Origin: Prorocentrum cordatum
Taxonomy: Eukaryota; Sar; Dinophyceae; Prorocentrales; Prorocentraceae
DNA: 57,500 nt
Assembly (NCBI GenBank): GCA_963575745.1
Contig: CAUYUJ010016138.1
Coordinates: forward strand, 430,926 to 488,425
Direction: 5' to 3'
Position 1 is the first letter of the stretch. The number at the start of each line of letters is the position of its first letter. A model generated the notes under the pieces. It ran no database searches, was not told where the DNA came from, and saw only the letters and a program-made list of their open reading frames with translations. Made by a program: the position numbers and the translations under genes. This document shows, piece by piece, positions 1 through 10,042 of the stretch.

Positions 1-563
1 CTTTAGGCACATTCCTACTTCAAGAGTCAAGCGGCCTTCCCTCTTCCTCCGCTTATGGGGGTCGGCGGAGACCCCATCTATTTCATCATGTTCCTACCCA
101 CTTCTTCCGACCGACGGGTAAACATGAACCTCAGGTTGTCCGCGCGGTTTTCTCGGGTCGGCGCTGGACCTTCCTGGCGGCGCCTCGGGCTGGACCCTCT
201 TGGCGACGCCTCGGGCGCACCCCCTGGCGCGCTTCGTGCGCCAGGGAGGGGGGTGCTGGGTCCAGCGCCTATTCAAGAAACCATCGCGGCCCCCCGAAAG
301 CCCGTGTTGATGCAAGCAGATCCCATAGCCTATAGGAGCGCAATGGATCCCCGCCCGCGCCCACATGGTAAGGGCATTCGCGAGCGCGCTCTTGCTGACA
401 CGGGCCGCACTGGCCTCGCCAGGGCCCTTCCAAGAGCTGCAGGCGCGCGCGAGGGCACGGAGCAGCTGCCATCCGAGACCCCACAGCCAGCGTACGGCTT
501 GACGCGGGGTCCGCAGCGATCCGCCGCCGCGCTCGTCAAGTTTGATAGCCATCCGTCCTGACA

Positions 564-593
564 TCCTCCTCCTCCTCCTCCTCCTCCTCCTCC
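564..593. repeat. (CCT)n microsatellite
   Basis: About ten uninterrupted CCT units, followed by more pyrimidine-rich DNA to about 630. No SL-like sequence follows it, unlike the tracts at 29351 and 36504. Confidence 0.95.
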
Positions 594-1067
594 CTACGTC
601 TTCTTCCTCCTATTCGTCTCTCTCGTTTTGACTACTCTCCGTGGACCCACCGCTTGCTCTCTGAAGCACGGCCCCGCGGTTCCCCAGCAGCTCGGCTCGC
701 CCAGGGCACGTGTTCAAGACCCACGAGACGGTGAACATCCCAAACTGCTACGAGGACGCGTCCCCGACTGTCCCCACCACCAGGGCTGGGCAAAACAGGC
801 AGAGCTCGATCGCCGCTGATGTGTCAGCCCCGAGGGTCCTGGTCTCCCTCTCCCGAGGGGCAGACGGCAATTGATGAAGGCCCACTGGTCGCTCTCGATT
901 TGTCAGACGGCGTCGGGCTGCATTTTGCTTACCTCTGAAGCACTGATTTGTCTGGCCATCTCCTCAGGTTTCCTTGCACTTCGTGTTCCCCTGCTGATGT
1001 CCGCGATCAGTGCCAGGGGTCCTCACTTGGCTTGCGTAAGGAGCTGGATGGGCACACCGCGGTTTCG

Positions 1068-1225
1068 GCTGGTGCCCGGTTGGCCAGCGCCCGCGGGCGC
1101 CTCGTGGGAGCCCCGCGCTGGGGGGGGGGAGTACGCCGAAGTGTCTCCTGGTGCCCGCCCCCGGGGCCTCGTGGGCGCCCCCGCGCTGGGTGGGTATGCC
1201 GAGGTTTCGCCCGGTGCCCGCACGC
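1068..1225. repeat. Degenerate 65-78 bp tandem repeat, about 2.5 units
   Basis: The block GGTGCCCG ... CCTCGTGGG(A/C)GCCCC(C)GCGCTGGG ... TA(C/T)GCCGA(A/G)G recurs with starts near 1070, 1148 and 1213. Confidence 0.6.
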
Positions 1226-1254
1226 AGGCTCCGCACAGCTTGCCCCGCATAGAG

Positions 1255-1530
1255 CGAACACACATGGCTCACACCTCACATCTCACACCGCACAGCTTTT
1301 ATCACGCAGGGCACACTACACAGTTTACACGACCCATTGCATACGTCACAGCTCACAACAAGCGGCGCCACTGCTGTGAACGAGTGAACATACATTACGC
1401 CGCATGGCTTGCACCGCATAGCTCACACCACATTGCTCACACCACACAGCTTCCACCACATGTTACACGACAAAGCTTACACCTCTCAGATTACGGCACG
1501 TAGTTCTCGCCGCATAGTTAGCACAACGTT
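1255..1530. repeat. CACA-rich low-complexity stretch
   Basis: Many variants of TCACACC, CATAGCTCACAC and CACAGCTT follow one another without a strict period. Open frames across it give H/T-rich peptides and are not called as genes. Confidence 0.6.
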
Positions 1531-1694
1531 CGTTCGTTCGTACCCCTGCCGGTCAAATAGACGAGGGGATATGGGACACCCTCAGGGCTTGGGTTCGTTT
1601 GGCTGCGGACATACTTCGAACTCTGCACCCCAGCCGGCCTTGGGGAAATTTGACCTGCAGGGGTTGGGTTCACATGTGGTTGTTCATCCTCTCA

Positions 1695-1830
1695 GCGGCG
1701 AGCGAGGGGGGGAAGTGAGATGGAGAATGCCTTCTCAGAAGGCGGCTGAGCTTCGGGAAGCCTTCGAAAACGTCTCAGAAGGCCGGGGGGCTTCGGATCC
1801 GTCTGAGAAGCCCGCCTCTTCTCATTGTCC
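1695..1830. repeat. Dispersed repeat with CTTCTCAGAAG palindromes, copy 1
   Basis: Starts at GGGGGGAAGTGAGA and contains several CTTCTCAGAAGGC / GTCTGAGAAGC palindromic units. A related copy lies at 3695-3865 with the same leading G-run and GAAGTGAGA. Confidence 0.6.
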
Positions 1831-1977
1831 CCCGTCCCCGCCGCCGATCTTCAGTCCTCAGTCGAAGGCCGAACGGATCGCGAGGCACAGGCTTTGGGCG
1901 CAGCCCGCCCCAGTCGTCGGAGCACGCTGCAAAGCGGGGGGGTCATCGCGCGCGGCAGGGGGCCACGGGGGAGAGCA

Positions 1978-2111
1978 GAAGAGGAGGAGGAGGAGGAGGA
2001 AGCAGGAGGAGGAGGAGGTTGGGGAGGAGGAGGAGGAGGAGGAGGAGGAGGAGGAGGAGGAGGAGGAGGAGGGGGAGGAAGGGAGGAGGAGGAGGAGGAG
2101 GGGGGGGGGAG
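1978..2111. repeat. (GGA)n microsatellite
   Basis: Nearly pure GGA/GAG repeat with a few interruptions. It produces poly-Glu, poly-Arg or poly-Gly on plus and poly-Ser, poly-Pro or poly-Leu on minus; none of these frames is called. Confidence 0.95.
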
Positions 2112-2448
2112 TGGCGCAGTCGTGTTGGGCTTCGTGGTCGGCTCTCGCCACACAAGGCCCCGATTTTCGACGAGACGACTCGTGCAATCCGGGCGCCTCC
2201 TCCCGTTTTCGATCTCGCCCTTCGTCCTTTCGATCTCGCCCTTCGCTCACCCGACTCGCAACGGATGCGTCCCGCCGTCTGCCTGGCCGCCTGTTGGGCC
2301 CAGCCCGCCGCCGACACAATTTTTCCCTCGAGCGTCCCAACCTGCGCAGCGGGAAGTGGCGATCAAACTACCCCAATCCGGAACCAGAAAGTGAAACAAG
2401 AAGGATGCAGCTGGGACTCAGGGGTCCGGCTTACCCCTGCAGGCTGCG

Positions 2449-2470
2449 GAGAGAGAGAGAGAGAGAGAGA
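2449..2470. repeat. (GA)n microsatellite
   Basis: Eleven GA units. Confidence 0.9.
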
Positions 2471-2754
2471 CCAACGCGACGCGGCGCAACTACGGCCCTG
2501 CTGGGCGGAACCACATCGCCGACCGCCCACGGTGCGGCGCCCGAGCCAGTCACGCAGCTCGCCGCCCCGCGCGGCCCACTCCTGGATGCCAGAGGAGGGC
2601 TGCAGCAAACTCCAGGCTGCTGGTGCTGGGCTGCGCGTCCTCCGTCACCGCTGGGCAGCCAGGCGCGCCCAGCCCCCTGGCAAGCCTGCCTGCGGCCATC
2701 AGAGGGCGGGTCACCCACTCAGGGGGCGGTCGCGGCTGCCGACGGCGTGGTAGA

Positions 2755-3635
2755 CCCTTGGCGCTGCTGGATGCCCTGGCGCTGCTGCGAGTGGTGCTGC
2801 CGGGTGCGCAGGTGCGGCTGCGCGTGGCGCTATTGGCCCAGGTCGTGGTGGCCTCTGTGGTGCTGCACTGTACGCGTGAGCTGCTTCGCATGGTGCCGCC
2901 ACGAAGTGTCGTTGCTGGCATCAGAGCTGACGTATGCACTGGCATTGATGCTGGCAGAGAGGCGCAAATGGTGGTGTCAGCGCAGGCGCTGGCGCCGGTG
3001 CTGGCCTCGGTGCTGGCGTCGGGGAAAACGTCCGCACTGCTGTGAGCGATGACTGCGGGGCAGGCGTAGGCGCCGGCGCTGGTGCCGGCCTGGGCGCAGA
3101 CGTCGGGCAGCACAGGCGATGGCGTGGATGCTGACCTCGGTGCTGGCCTCGGTGTCGGCGTCCATGCTGCTGAAGGTGAGGAGGTCAGAGCGAACGTAGG
3201 CGCTGCCGCTGTTGCCAGCGGAGGAGCAAGAGTTGGTGCTGGCGATGAGTGCTGGCGATGACGTTGGCGACGGTGCTGGGCTCGGTTCTGGCGTCGTTAC
3301 TCACGTCCGTGCTGAAGCCGCCGATGATGCTGGAGCTGACGTAGGCGCTGGCGCTGGTGTTGGCGTAGGCGCAGGCGTTGTTGCCAGCGCAGGCGACGGC
3401 ATCGATGTTGGCGTCGGCGCCAGCGTACGCGCCAGCGTCTGTGTTGGCGTGCTGGCGGCGGTGCTGGTGTAGGCGACGGCGTAGGTGCTGGCGTCGGTGA
3501 TGACGTCGGTGTTGGTGAACGCACTGGCGGGGGGGCCAGCGCAGGCGCTCACGTTCGTGCCGGCGTCAGTGCTGGCGCCGGTGCTGAAGGAGTGCTGGCG
3601 CCGGTGATGATAGCGGTACTGGTGGAGGCGCTCGC
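2755..3635. repeat. GGYGYT-like low-complexity tract
   Basis: Variants of GCTGGCGCTGGTGTCGGC run for almost 900 bp. Plus frames translate to G-A-G-V strings (for example 3212-3472) and minus frames to A-P-T strings. Several frames are open at once, which is expected of a hexamer-like repeat rather than a gene. Confidence 0.75.
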
Positions 3636-3694
3636 GTTCGTGCCGGACCCGCCGCCGACACAACACGGACAGGCGTGCGTCCTCGGCTCGGCGT

Positions 3695-3865
3695 CGAGCC
3701 CGGGGGGGAAGTGAGAAGGAGAAGGCCTTCTCAGAAGGCTCGGAAGTCCCCCGACCTTCTGAGAAGCTTTCTGAGCCTTCCCTGAAGACGCAGAACACAC
3801 CTCAGAAGGCGCGAGGCCTCCTGAGAAGTCCCGCCGCCTTCTGAGAGGGCCTTCTCCTTCTCGCT
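3695..3865. repeat. Dispersed repeat with CTTCTCAGAAG palindromes, copy 2
   Basis: Longer relative of 1695-1830. It holds at least six CCTTCTCAGAAGGC / CCTTCTGAGAAG units in both orientations, so the single strand can fold in many ways. Confidence 0.6.
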
Positions 3866-4012
3866 TCCCCCCCGGGCTCCCCGCCAGTCGGCGTCGGCCT
3901 CCGGGCCTGTTGCCGGGCCCGGGGATCCGAGAACACGGATCCTGGTCGACAGACCACCCCTGGGGAAGGGGTAGGGCCTCTTGGCGCGGCACGTTGGCGA
4001 GAACCGTGTCGT

Positions 4013-4220
4013 CGGATGTCCAGGTCGGGCGAAAGGGGGGGATTGGGAAAGGGGGGGTTACGAAATTTGCTGCATGTAGCTGGTTTCGGCCTCACCGAGG
4101 AGCCCATTCCTCGATACATAGCCGCCTCCGGCGCCGGGAGGCGCCGAGAAAATCAGCTACGTGAGCTGATTCTCAAACCCCCCCTTTGCTATCCCCCCCT
4201 TTCGCCCGACCCGAGATGTC
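4013..4220. repeat. Foldback (MITE-like) element with long terminal inverted repeats
   Basis: The left arm from 4013 (GATGTCCAGGTCGGGCGAAA then G-runs to about 4060) is nearly the reverse complement of the right arm at about 4172-4220 (C-runs, CTTTCGCCCGACCCGAGATG). The pairing continues inward: CATGTAGCTGGTTT on the left matches AAATCAGCTACGTG on the right. Arms are about 45-65 bp around a GC-rich centre. There is no coding capacity. A diverged relative of the inner part lies at 20826-20918. Confidence 0.75.
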
Positions 4221-5102
4221 CGGGGAGCTGGCCGTTCAGAACAACGAGCGGGAGCTCGTGGGTGCAACCCCGTGTCCAATGCCAGATCGCAGCGGGTTCC
4301 CTGTGGGGGTCACGGCTCGCGCCGTGGCGGGCAGTTGCAGGGTCCGCCAGAGCGGGGCTTCCCCAGCCAGGGGAGGGGGGGCCCAGCCTGAGCATGGGGC
4401 TTCCGCGCCAGCTATCTCTCCGGGGTGGATCCCGGGCGACTGTTGGCGGGGAGGGCTTTCCGGCGCACCCCTCCAGTCAAGACGCTGGGATGAGGACCGT
4501 TTGGGGCTCTGGAGGGGCTCTGGTTTTCTGGGCATCGCTCGGACGTGCGCATTCCATCCCCAGCGAGGACCATCGAAGGGCATCCTGGATCAGTCCCAAA
4601 CCATAGGCGCACGGCATCGACACATGCACGGGAAGTGGACGTCCGGGCGATGGCAAGTTCTCGGACCGGTCCCTGGATCTGTGTCGGCGGACCCGTTCGT
4701 TGCTGAGGGTCGCCGTGGCCAGAAGAACCGCCTCAGCGATCTCTCTGATTGCGCGAGGGTGGTAGCGAGGATGGGTGCTCCTCATTCGAGTCGGGGATCG
4801 ACTACATGATCGATTTACCCCAAAATCGATTTCCCGTCGAATCTACGAAACATGCCTACACTGCTCCGTAGATTTACTGCTGACCATTCTACGTTTTGTC
4901 TCCTGACTTCGACCAGAAAATGAACTTGGGGGTAAATCAATTCTGCAGTCGCTTCCCCACTCGACCCATCGTGCATCCCCGAGTTTGGCAAAAACATTGT
5001 TCTGCGGTCGAGAGCTCCAGGAAGTCCCGGAGTGGGGTCGCCATGCCCCCCCGCGAGAGCTTTGTCGCGCTCTGCGCGCGCACGCTCGCTGCGCGCCGCC
5101 AG

Positions 5103-5187
5103 GATTCGCGGTTCGACCAGACCTTCGATAAGTCCACGGGCTACAGAACGAACAACCTGCTCACGATGCGGATCATCGACTACGAAG
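5103..5187 (+). CDS. GAF-domain gene, upstream exon (partial gene)
   Basis: The frame reads D-S-R-F-D-Q-T-F-D-K-S-T-G-Y-R-T-N-N-L-L-T-M-R, the signature segment of cyclic-nucleotide-type GAF domains (the NKFD-like motif followed by TGYRT and a hydrophobic strand), as in phosphodiesterases, adenylyl cyclases and sensor proteins. The exon is framed by an acceptor, GCCGCCAG before the G at 5103, and by a GC donor after 5187 (GAAG then GCCTGC). It ends in codon phase 1. The rest of the domain (G-V-L-Q-A-I-N-K) is found at 21856 in matching phase. Exons before this one and the effector domain were not found, so the protein may be a cyclase, a phosphodiesterase or a plain ligand sensor. The motif is seen; the exon ends are inferred. 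Confidence 0.6.
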
Positions 5188-5665
5188 GCCTGCCCGCGTC
5201 CGCCTCTTCTTGCTCTCAAACATCCTGCTACTTGGCCCTTCCCGTCCCTCCCTCCCTCCATCTCGGATGTAGGGGAGTCGGCGGTCGAGGCTCTATCTAT
5301 ACCCCCGCTGCTGCCCCCTACTCTGGGCGCCAGGGGAAGCACGCACGGCATGGCTAAGAAGCCGCGGAATCGGAGGCCAGGGCTTTATCCACATCCCCGC
5401 TCTGCCTCCTCGTGGCGTGGGGTCGGGGCGCAAGCAGGTGCATGGATCAAATGTCCGTCGCCCAGAGAAGCGGCGCCGCCAGCGGGCCACCTCCAGACAG
5501 GCGGCCCAGGGTGCCCCACCCCGAGCTGCAGGCTGGAGACGCCTCGAGCTCGACGCCCGCAGAGAGGGACCACCGGGACGACCCTCCGAGTGGTTCTCGC
5601 TTTGGCGCCGCGCACATTTGTCTCAAACATCGGCGGGAATTTCCAAATTGAGGGTGGCTCTTTTT

Positions 5666-5692
5666 CCCTACCTAGGCTCTGCCTAGAAGGGT
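5666..5692. repeat. CCTAGGC-TCT-GCCTAG hairpin, copy 1
   Basis: CCCTACCTAGGC TCT GCCTAGAAGGG folds as a stem of six plus four pairs with one bulge. A second copy is at 5986-6012. Confidence 0.6.
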
Positions 5693-5712
5693 TCTTACTC
5701 GGAGGCTTAAAT

Positions 5713-5815
5713 GGGCCGGGCAGTGTAACCCGCCCCGGGCGGTTCCCCTGGCATCCGCCCCGCGGTTCCCCCAGTGACGTTCCTTTAGCTTCGCGTTGCT
5801 GATCTCATCTTAGCT
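5713..5815. repeat. About 100-bp dispersed module, copy 1
   Basis: GGGCCGGGCAGTG, then CCGGGCGGTTCCCC, GCATCCGCCCCGCGGTTCCC, a TGACGTTCC block, CTTAGCTTCGCGTTG, then straight into CATCTTAGCTTAGC repeats. Near-identical modules start at 6187 and 19456 and run into the same kind of array. Confidence 0.8.
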
Positions 5816-6186
5816 TAGCTTATTTCAGATTACCTTAGCTTAGTTTCATCTTACCTCATATTTACCATAACTTAGCTTACCTTCATCTTAGCTTCGCTGA
5901 ACTGTAGCATAGCAGAGCACAGCATAGCATAACATAGCGTAGCATAGCATAGCGCAGCATCGCATATCATAGCATGGGTGTAATTCCCTACCTAGGCTCT
6001 GCTTAGAGGGTTAGCTTAGCGTAGTTTAGCATAGCATAGCACAGTGCTGCATTAGCATCGCATAGCATAGCATAACATAATCAAGCATAGCATAGCGCAG
6101 CATAGTACAGCATAGCAAAGCATTGCATAGCATAGCATAGCATCGCATCGCACAGCGCAGCTTAGCATAGCATAGCTAAGCTTAAA
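5816..6186. repeat. TTAGC / AGCAT pentanucleotide array
   Basis: First half is rich in TTAGCTTA and CATCTTAGC, second half in AGCATAGCAT with frequent one-base variants. The hairpin at 5986-6012 interrupts it. Several hundred bases without coding capacity. Confidence 0.85.
5986..6012. repeat. CCTAGGC-TCT-GCTTAG hairpin, copy 2
   Basis: CCCTACCTAGGCTCTGCTTA GAGGGTT, two changes from the copy at 5666, embedded in the AGCAT array. Confidence 0.6.
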
Positions 6187-6296
6187 GGGCCGGGCAGTGG
6201 GGCTCGCTCCGGGCGGTTCCCCCGGCATCCGCCCCGCGGTTCCCCCATTGACGTTCCCTTAGCTTCGCGTTGTTTATTTCATCATAGCTTAGCTTA
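6187..6296. repeat. About 100-bp dispersed module, copy 2
   Basis: Same block order as 5713-5815 (GGGCCGGGCAGTG ... CGGTTCCCCC ... TGACGTTCCC TTAGC TTCGCGTTG). It is followed by TTAGCTTA repeats to about 6400. Confidence 0.8.
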
Positions 6297-6520
6297 TTTC
6301 AGATTACCTTAGCTTAATTTCATCTTACCTCAGTTCTATCTTAGCTTAGCTTACCTTCATCTTAGCTTTGGTGAGCTTTAGCATAGCATAGCATGCACAC
6401 GCGCAGCACAGCAGAGCATAACATAGCACAACGGCAACGCAAAAGGCAAAGCAACAGCAGCGACAGCAACGTAAAGCACAAGCAACGCAAAGCAAAGCAA
6501 CAACAAAAGTAAAGCAAAGC
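6297..6520. repeat. TTAGC / AGCA-rich array
   Basis: CTTAGCTTA and CATCTTAGC repeats give way to AGCATAGCAT and then to AGCAA/AGCAC-rich DNA. Minus-strand frames give C-F-A-L-L strings and are not genes. Confidence 0.75.
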
Positions 6521-6599
6521 CAAGGCAAAACCAAAACAATGTGCGACAAATGCCGAGCTGGCCTCGATGGCCGGACCGGATCCCCCGCAAGCAGTTCTT

Positions 6600-6621
6600 T
6601 CCGTAACCATTTCGGCTCAAG
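6600..6621 (+). other. Relict spliced leader (20/22 match)
   Basis: Starts TCCGTAACCAT and ends TTCGGCTCAAG. It differs from the dinoflagellate SL at two positions (G to A and T to C). The DNA after it, to about 6760, is related to the DNA after another SL-like site at 17062, which makes a chance match unlikely. It marks an mRNA that was reverse transcribed and reinserted. Confidence 0.7.
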
Positions 6622-8880
6622 TCCGGAGGCCCCTGCCGCACAGCCGCCTGCGCTGATGTCCCGAGGTTGGCGGAATGAGGCGTTCAGCGGTGCTGCAGAG
6701 CCCGCCTCGGCACCAGGTGGTGCTGCACAGCCCACCCGGCCTGTTGTGGCCATCGGTGTGGGCGACGTCGCGTCCAAGCGGAACGACGATGAGCGGGTTG
6801 AAGGCAGCATGATGTACACGGCTGTCGAGGATGGCTTCTGGGCGTTCGTTGTGCTCTTTGCGGCTGAGTACGGTCTGCAAGACATGCACTTCATCAGTCG
6901 CACGACGCGGGGCACGTGGTACTCGCGCCATGCCCGCCTGGGCAGGGTAGAGGCTTGGGTCGACAGGCTGATCCGGAGCAAAGGCTTGCTCGAGATGGGG
7001 ATGCCTGACGCGAACATCCATTTGACGGCTCAGAAGAGCGGGGCGGACGGTAAGGGCGTTGCTCCTCAGCATTTGCAGTATACCCACGTGATCGACAACG
7101 ATCTCGAGTGTTTGTGGAGCGTCTTGAACGACGGAGTTGGCAACTCGGGCCTGTCGATCAGGCGGGGCGAGGGCCGCGTCATCCAGTGCACGCGCGTCCG
7201 CCCAGTGGATAGCTGGCGGTGGCTCGATGAAGACGACGACTGGCTGGAGAGATGCAACTCGTGGTTCCAGGTTGCCGAGTATTTCCAGCTGGAGCAACTG
7301 GACATCTGGGGTGAATTGGCGAAGCTCGGGCCGCCGGCGACGCCCCGCCCCGCGTCGCGCGGAGGCAGGCCCCTGTCAGCGGCGGAAGCGATCGATCTGT
7401 GTCAAAGCGGTGGTCGCCGCGAGCCTAGCCGCAGTCGCGGTCGTAGCCGCAGTCGCGGCCACGACGGCGACGACGACGCTGATGAGCCTCGCCGAGTTGA
7501 GGCCAGGCGCCGCAGGAGCAGCGCTGCGCAGCCTGCTGACGCATGGCAAATCCAGGCGTCCATGATTCCAAATGAAGAGCCGCAGTGGACTCACACGCGA
7601 CGGCCGCCTCTGCCCGCGACCCTGGATGTCGACGTGTCTGGCTGTCACTTCAGAGCTCTGCGCCTCCCTCGGCCACGGCTTAGTCGAGGTTGCGCACCTG
7701 CTGGAAGCCCTGCGTCCCGACGATGGCCACCCATTCTCCGGCAAGCTTCTCGAGCTCTCCAAGGAAGCGGACCCGGGGCCCGAGCCTTTTCAAGAACACG
7801 GGGACAGCGGCATTTACCCACAGATCCTTGCGGCAGCTCCCGTCGTTCAGCTCAACAGCGTTCCACAACCTGTCTGTCAATGGAACGGCTGGATCACTGA
7901 GCTAGTCGTTCCATTGGACCAGGCGCTAAGGAACGGTGCGTGCTCCAAGCAGTGCATTGTTGGAGCAGCGCGCTGCGTGCTCCGAGCGTTCACGCATGGG
8001 CATGGCACCGATGGCCCGCCCCTCTGCAACTTTGGAACGCTGGAGGGCGACGTCGTTATGATCGACGCTGGCTGCCTCGGCCCGCCAAGGAGATGGCGAA
8101 GTCACGATACAACAAGAATGTGATGAGGAAATTATGGGCCAGAGTTGGGCCTGTCACCCCGTTCGAGGAGCTGTCCAGATACCAAGGCCCATGGCAGAAT
8201 GCTTCTTCGATGGCCGAGGCGTACGTCGCATTCGATTATCTGTGGGACTCTGTTGCCGCTCGTTCTCGCGCCGTCCTCTCATCCAGCAGCGCTGAACAGC
8301 CTGCGCCCCGGCATCGTGCCGCATGTCCTCGCATGGCCGCTGCTTTGGAGGAGCTCTCGGACGAGGTGCTGGAGTGGGTCGCGTGCGACTTCCTCTGGGG
8401 CGAGCTGTCAGGGCACGGGCCCCTCTCTGACGGCGCTGTCGGGCACCTCCCGGCACGGCGGCGCTGCACTGTCGATGTCAAATTGGAGCCGCTGATCAGA
8501 TTGACAACCGGGCGCCGCGAGAGAATGTGCAACGATTCCAGCATCGACATCCTCAGTGAACAAGAGCTCGATCGTGCCTTGAAAGATTGGAAAGACGACT
8601 ACGAGCAATGGATGCACCCCCGGACGCTGCGACAGCGGCGGGGGCATCGAAGCAGTCATGGCATCAAGTGTTGCGGCGCGCTTTCCGCGCGTTCCTTTTT
8701 GAAATCTCTGGGAACTACGAGATGGCCCTTTTCTTTCTCGTTGCTCCTTTCAGCTGTCTCAACTTGGAACTCTTCCGCAGCTCGTGGAACAGCTCCATAA
8801 CTCCTGCCAAAGCTCTAGAGAAGGCCAAAGATGCCCCACGCCAGGCGGCAGGAGCGATCCAGCATGGCCAGACCGCCTGA
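6622..8880 (+). pseudogene. Decayed SL-headed composite gene (HAD-like, kinase-like and C-terminal modules)
   Basis: At least three frames carry consecutive protein-like segments. (1) To about 7565: leader L-M-S-R-G-W, then a region ending T-H-V-I-D-N-D-L-E-C-L-W-S-V-L, resembling HAD-superfamily motif IV with a K in A-Q-K-S-G-A upstream, though the N-terminal DxD motif is absent. (2) About 7640-8125: A-F-T-H-G-H ... L-C-N-F-G ... V-V-M-I-D-A-G, reminiscent of a kinase-like C-lobe. (3) About 8090-8880, in two frames: K-S-R-Y-N-K-N-V-M-R-K-L-W, then W-K-D-D-Y-E-Q-W-M and A-F-L-F-E-I-S-G-N-Y-E-M. Segment 3 is paralogous to 18333-19008. Frame breaks near 7600, 8100 and 8620 show decay unless introns are hidden there. 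Palindromic micro-repeats lie at 6689, 6717, 7518 and 8286. Function is not recognised; domain names are inference. Confidence 0.5.
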
Positions 8881-8883
8881 TGC

Positions 8884-8962
8884 ATGGACCTGTATGTATC
8901 TATGTGCGTATGTTTGCATGTATGTATACATGCATGTTTCTATATGTGTATGCATGTACCAC
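8884..8962. repeat. TGTATG/CATG-rich low-complexity stretch
   Basis: Variants of TGTATGTA and GCATGTATG precede the AGT tract. Confidence 0.7.
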
Positions 8963-8976
8963 GAGCACCCTACCTA

Positions 8977-9058
8977 GGAGTAGGAGTAGTAGTAGTAGTA
9001 GTTCCAGTTCTAGTTCTAGTTCTAGTTCTAGTTCTAGTTCTAGTTCTAGTTCTAGTTC

Positions 9059-9089
<31 letters not shown>

Positions 9090-9092
9090 CGT

Positions 9093-9124
<32 letters not shown>

Positions 9125-9167
9125 TAGTAGTAGTAGCAGTAGTAGTAGTAGTAGTAGTAGTAGTAGC

Positions 9168-9207
<40 letters not shown>

Positions 9208-9262
9208 GTAGTAGAAGTAGTGGTAGTAGTAGTAGTAGTAGTTGTAGTAGTAGTTGTACTAG
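8977..9262. repeat. (AGT)n with (AGTTCT)n and (CGTAGT)n blocks
   Basis: A 285-bp composite microsatellite: AGT units, about ten AGTTCT units, CGTAGT units, then AGT with scattered changes. Frames give poly-Ser, poly-Val, poly-Leu or poly-Thr and are not genes. Confidence 0.95.
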
Positions 9263-9484
9263 GAGGAGGAAGCATGGCCTGAGGCGCGCCAATCCACCCG
9301 AAGAGATGCGTGGAAGCTTTGCTCGTGGAAGGGCCTTGCCGCGAGCGAGCAGCGGAGCGAAGCCGCGGGGACTTGGGCTCTGGGCTGTGACACCGCGCGA
9401 CTCACTCGACCACATTGAACGATCTCCCTAGAGGTTCTCGAGCCCTATATGTCTGTGAATATGTATGTATGTCCATAGCTGTCT

Positions 9485-9697
9485 GTGGCTTTCTGCAGGA
9501 TGTTGCGCGGCCTAATGTCGCCCGGGCCCGGCGGCGCCGATGCCGGCAGCGCTGCGCAGCCTGCCGCCGCAGGCGCTTTGATGATGCTCGGTGCTGCGCA
9601 GCCTGTTGACCGCGCCGCGGCAGGTTTGGACGCGCGCTGGCAGGTCGAGCATCCGGCGGACGAGTGGTGGGACATCCCCCTTTTCGGCAGTCATTGA
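9485..9697 (+). pseudogene. Orphan fragment with the L-M-S leader and two S/G-A-A-Q-P motifs
   Basis: A 70-codon frame contains L-M-S-P-G-P-G-G, like the L-M-S-R-G-W leaders near 6655 and 17118, followed by G-S-A-A-Q-P-A and G-A-A-Q-P-V from micro-repeats at 9546 and about 9591. It is probably a further scrap of the same composite family. No domain is visible. Confidence 0.35.
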
Positions 9698-9870
9698 AAA
9701 GTTCCACACGGAGTCAGAAACTGGCGCCACTTACAGCTATGAGCGTGGGGGGGGTGGGGGGGCGGGGTGGGGGGCGGCAGGATCAGTAGTTACGAGATCC
9801 ACTTTGCGAGGCGCGAGCAGGTGAACATCGACGCGCGTCGTGTTCGTCGGGTACGGCGTGCGTTCGTGGA

Positions 9871-10042
9871 GACCTCCGTTCAAGCTTTGAGGTAGAGCTG
9901 CCGCGCATATTGAAGTGGTGAATAGCCTTCGAGGCGCCTGCGTTGTGGCCGACCTCCGTTCAATCCGCGACTTGAAGTTGCTGCGCAGATAGAAGTGCTG
10001 AATAGCCTTCGAGGCGCAGTGCTGAGTAGCCTGCGTTTTGGC
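9871..10042. repeat. 80-90 bp tandem duplication
   Basis: GACCTCCGTTCAA ... GAATAGCCTTCGAGGCGC ... CCTGCGTT(G/T)TGGCC occurs twice in a row. The second unit contains a micro-repeat variant (GCAGTGCTGAGTAGCCTGC). The following 45 bp resemble 16280-16335. Confidence 0.7.

Larger units (their letters stand above)
1..5102. other. Gene-poor GC-rich stretch before the first GAF exon
   Basis: No convincing gene. Several long open frames exist on both strands but overlap one another and translate GC-rich or simple-repeat DNA. The recognisable contents are a short (CCT)n tract, a 65-78 bp degenerate tandem repeat, a CACA-rich stretch, a GGA tract, GGYGYT-like low complexity, two AGAAGG palindrome clusters and one foldback element, each listed separately. 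A stretch at about 365-420 (G-K-G-I ... D-T-G-R-T) weakly resembles the part of a GAF domain that precedes the exon at 5103, but I do not call it. Confidence 0.5.

Noticed and set aside
55-561. Possible upstream GAF exon (G-K-G-I ... A-D-T-G-R-T)
   Set aside because: Only a few positions fit, the G-x-V/A spacing is wrong and no splice junction in phase with 5103 was found.
1409-3052. A 547-codon plus-strand open frame
   Set aside because: It translates a CACA-rich stretch, a GGA microsatellite and GC-rich DNA; no domain, and overlapping frames are equally open.
8784-9431. Poly-Ser/poly-Val/poly-Leu frames of over 100 codons
   Set aside because: Direct translation of the (AGT)n/(AGTTCT)n microsatellite.
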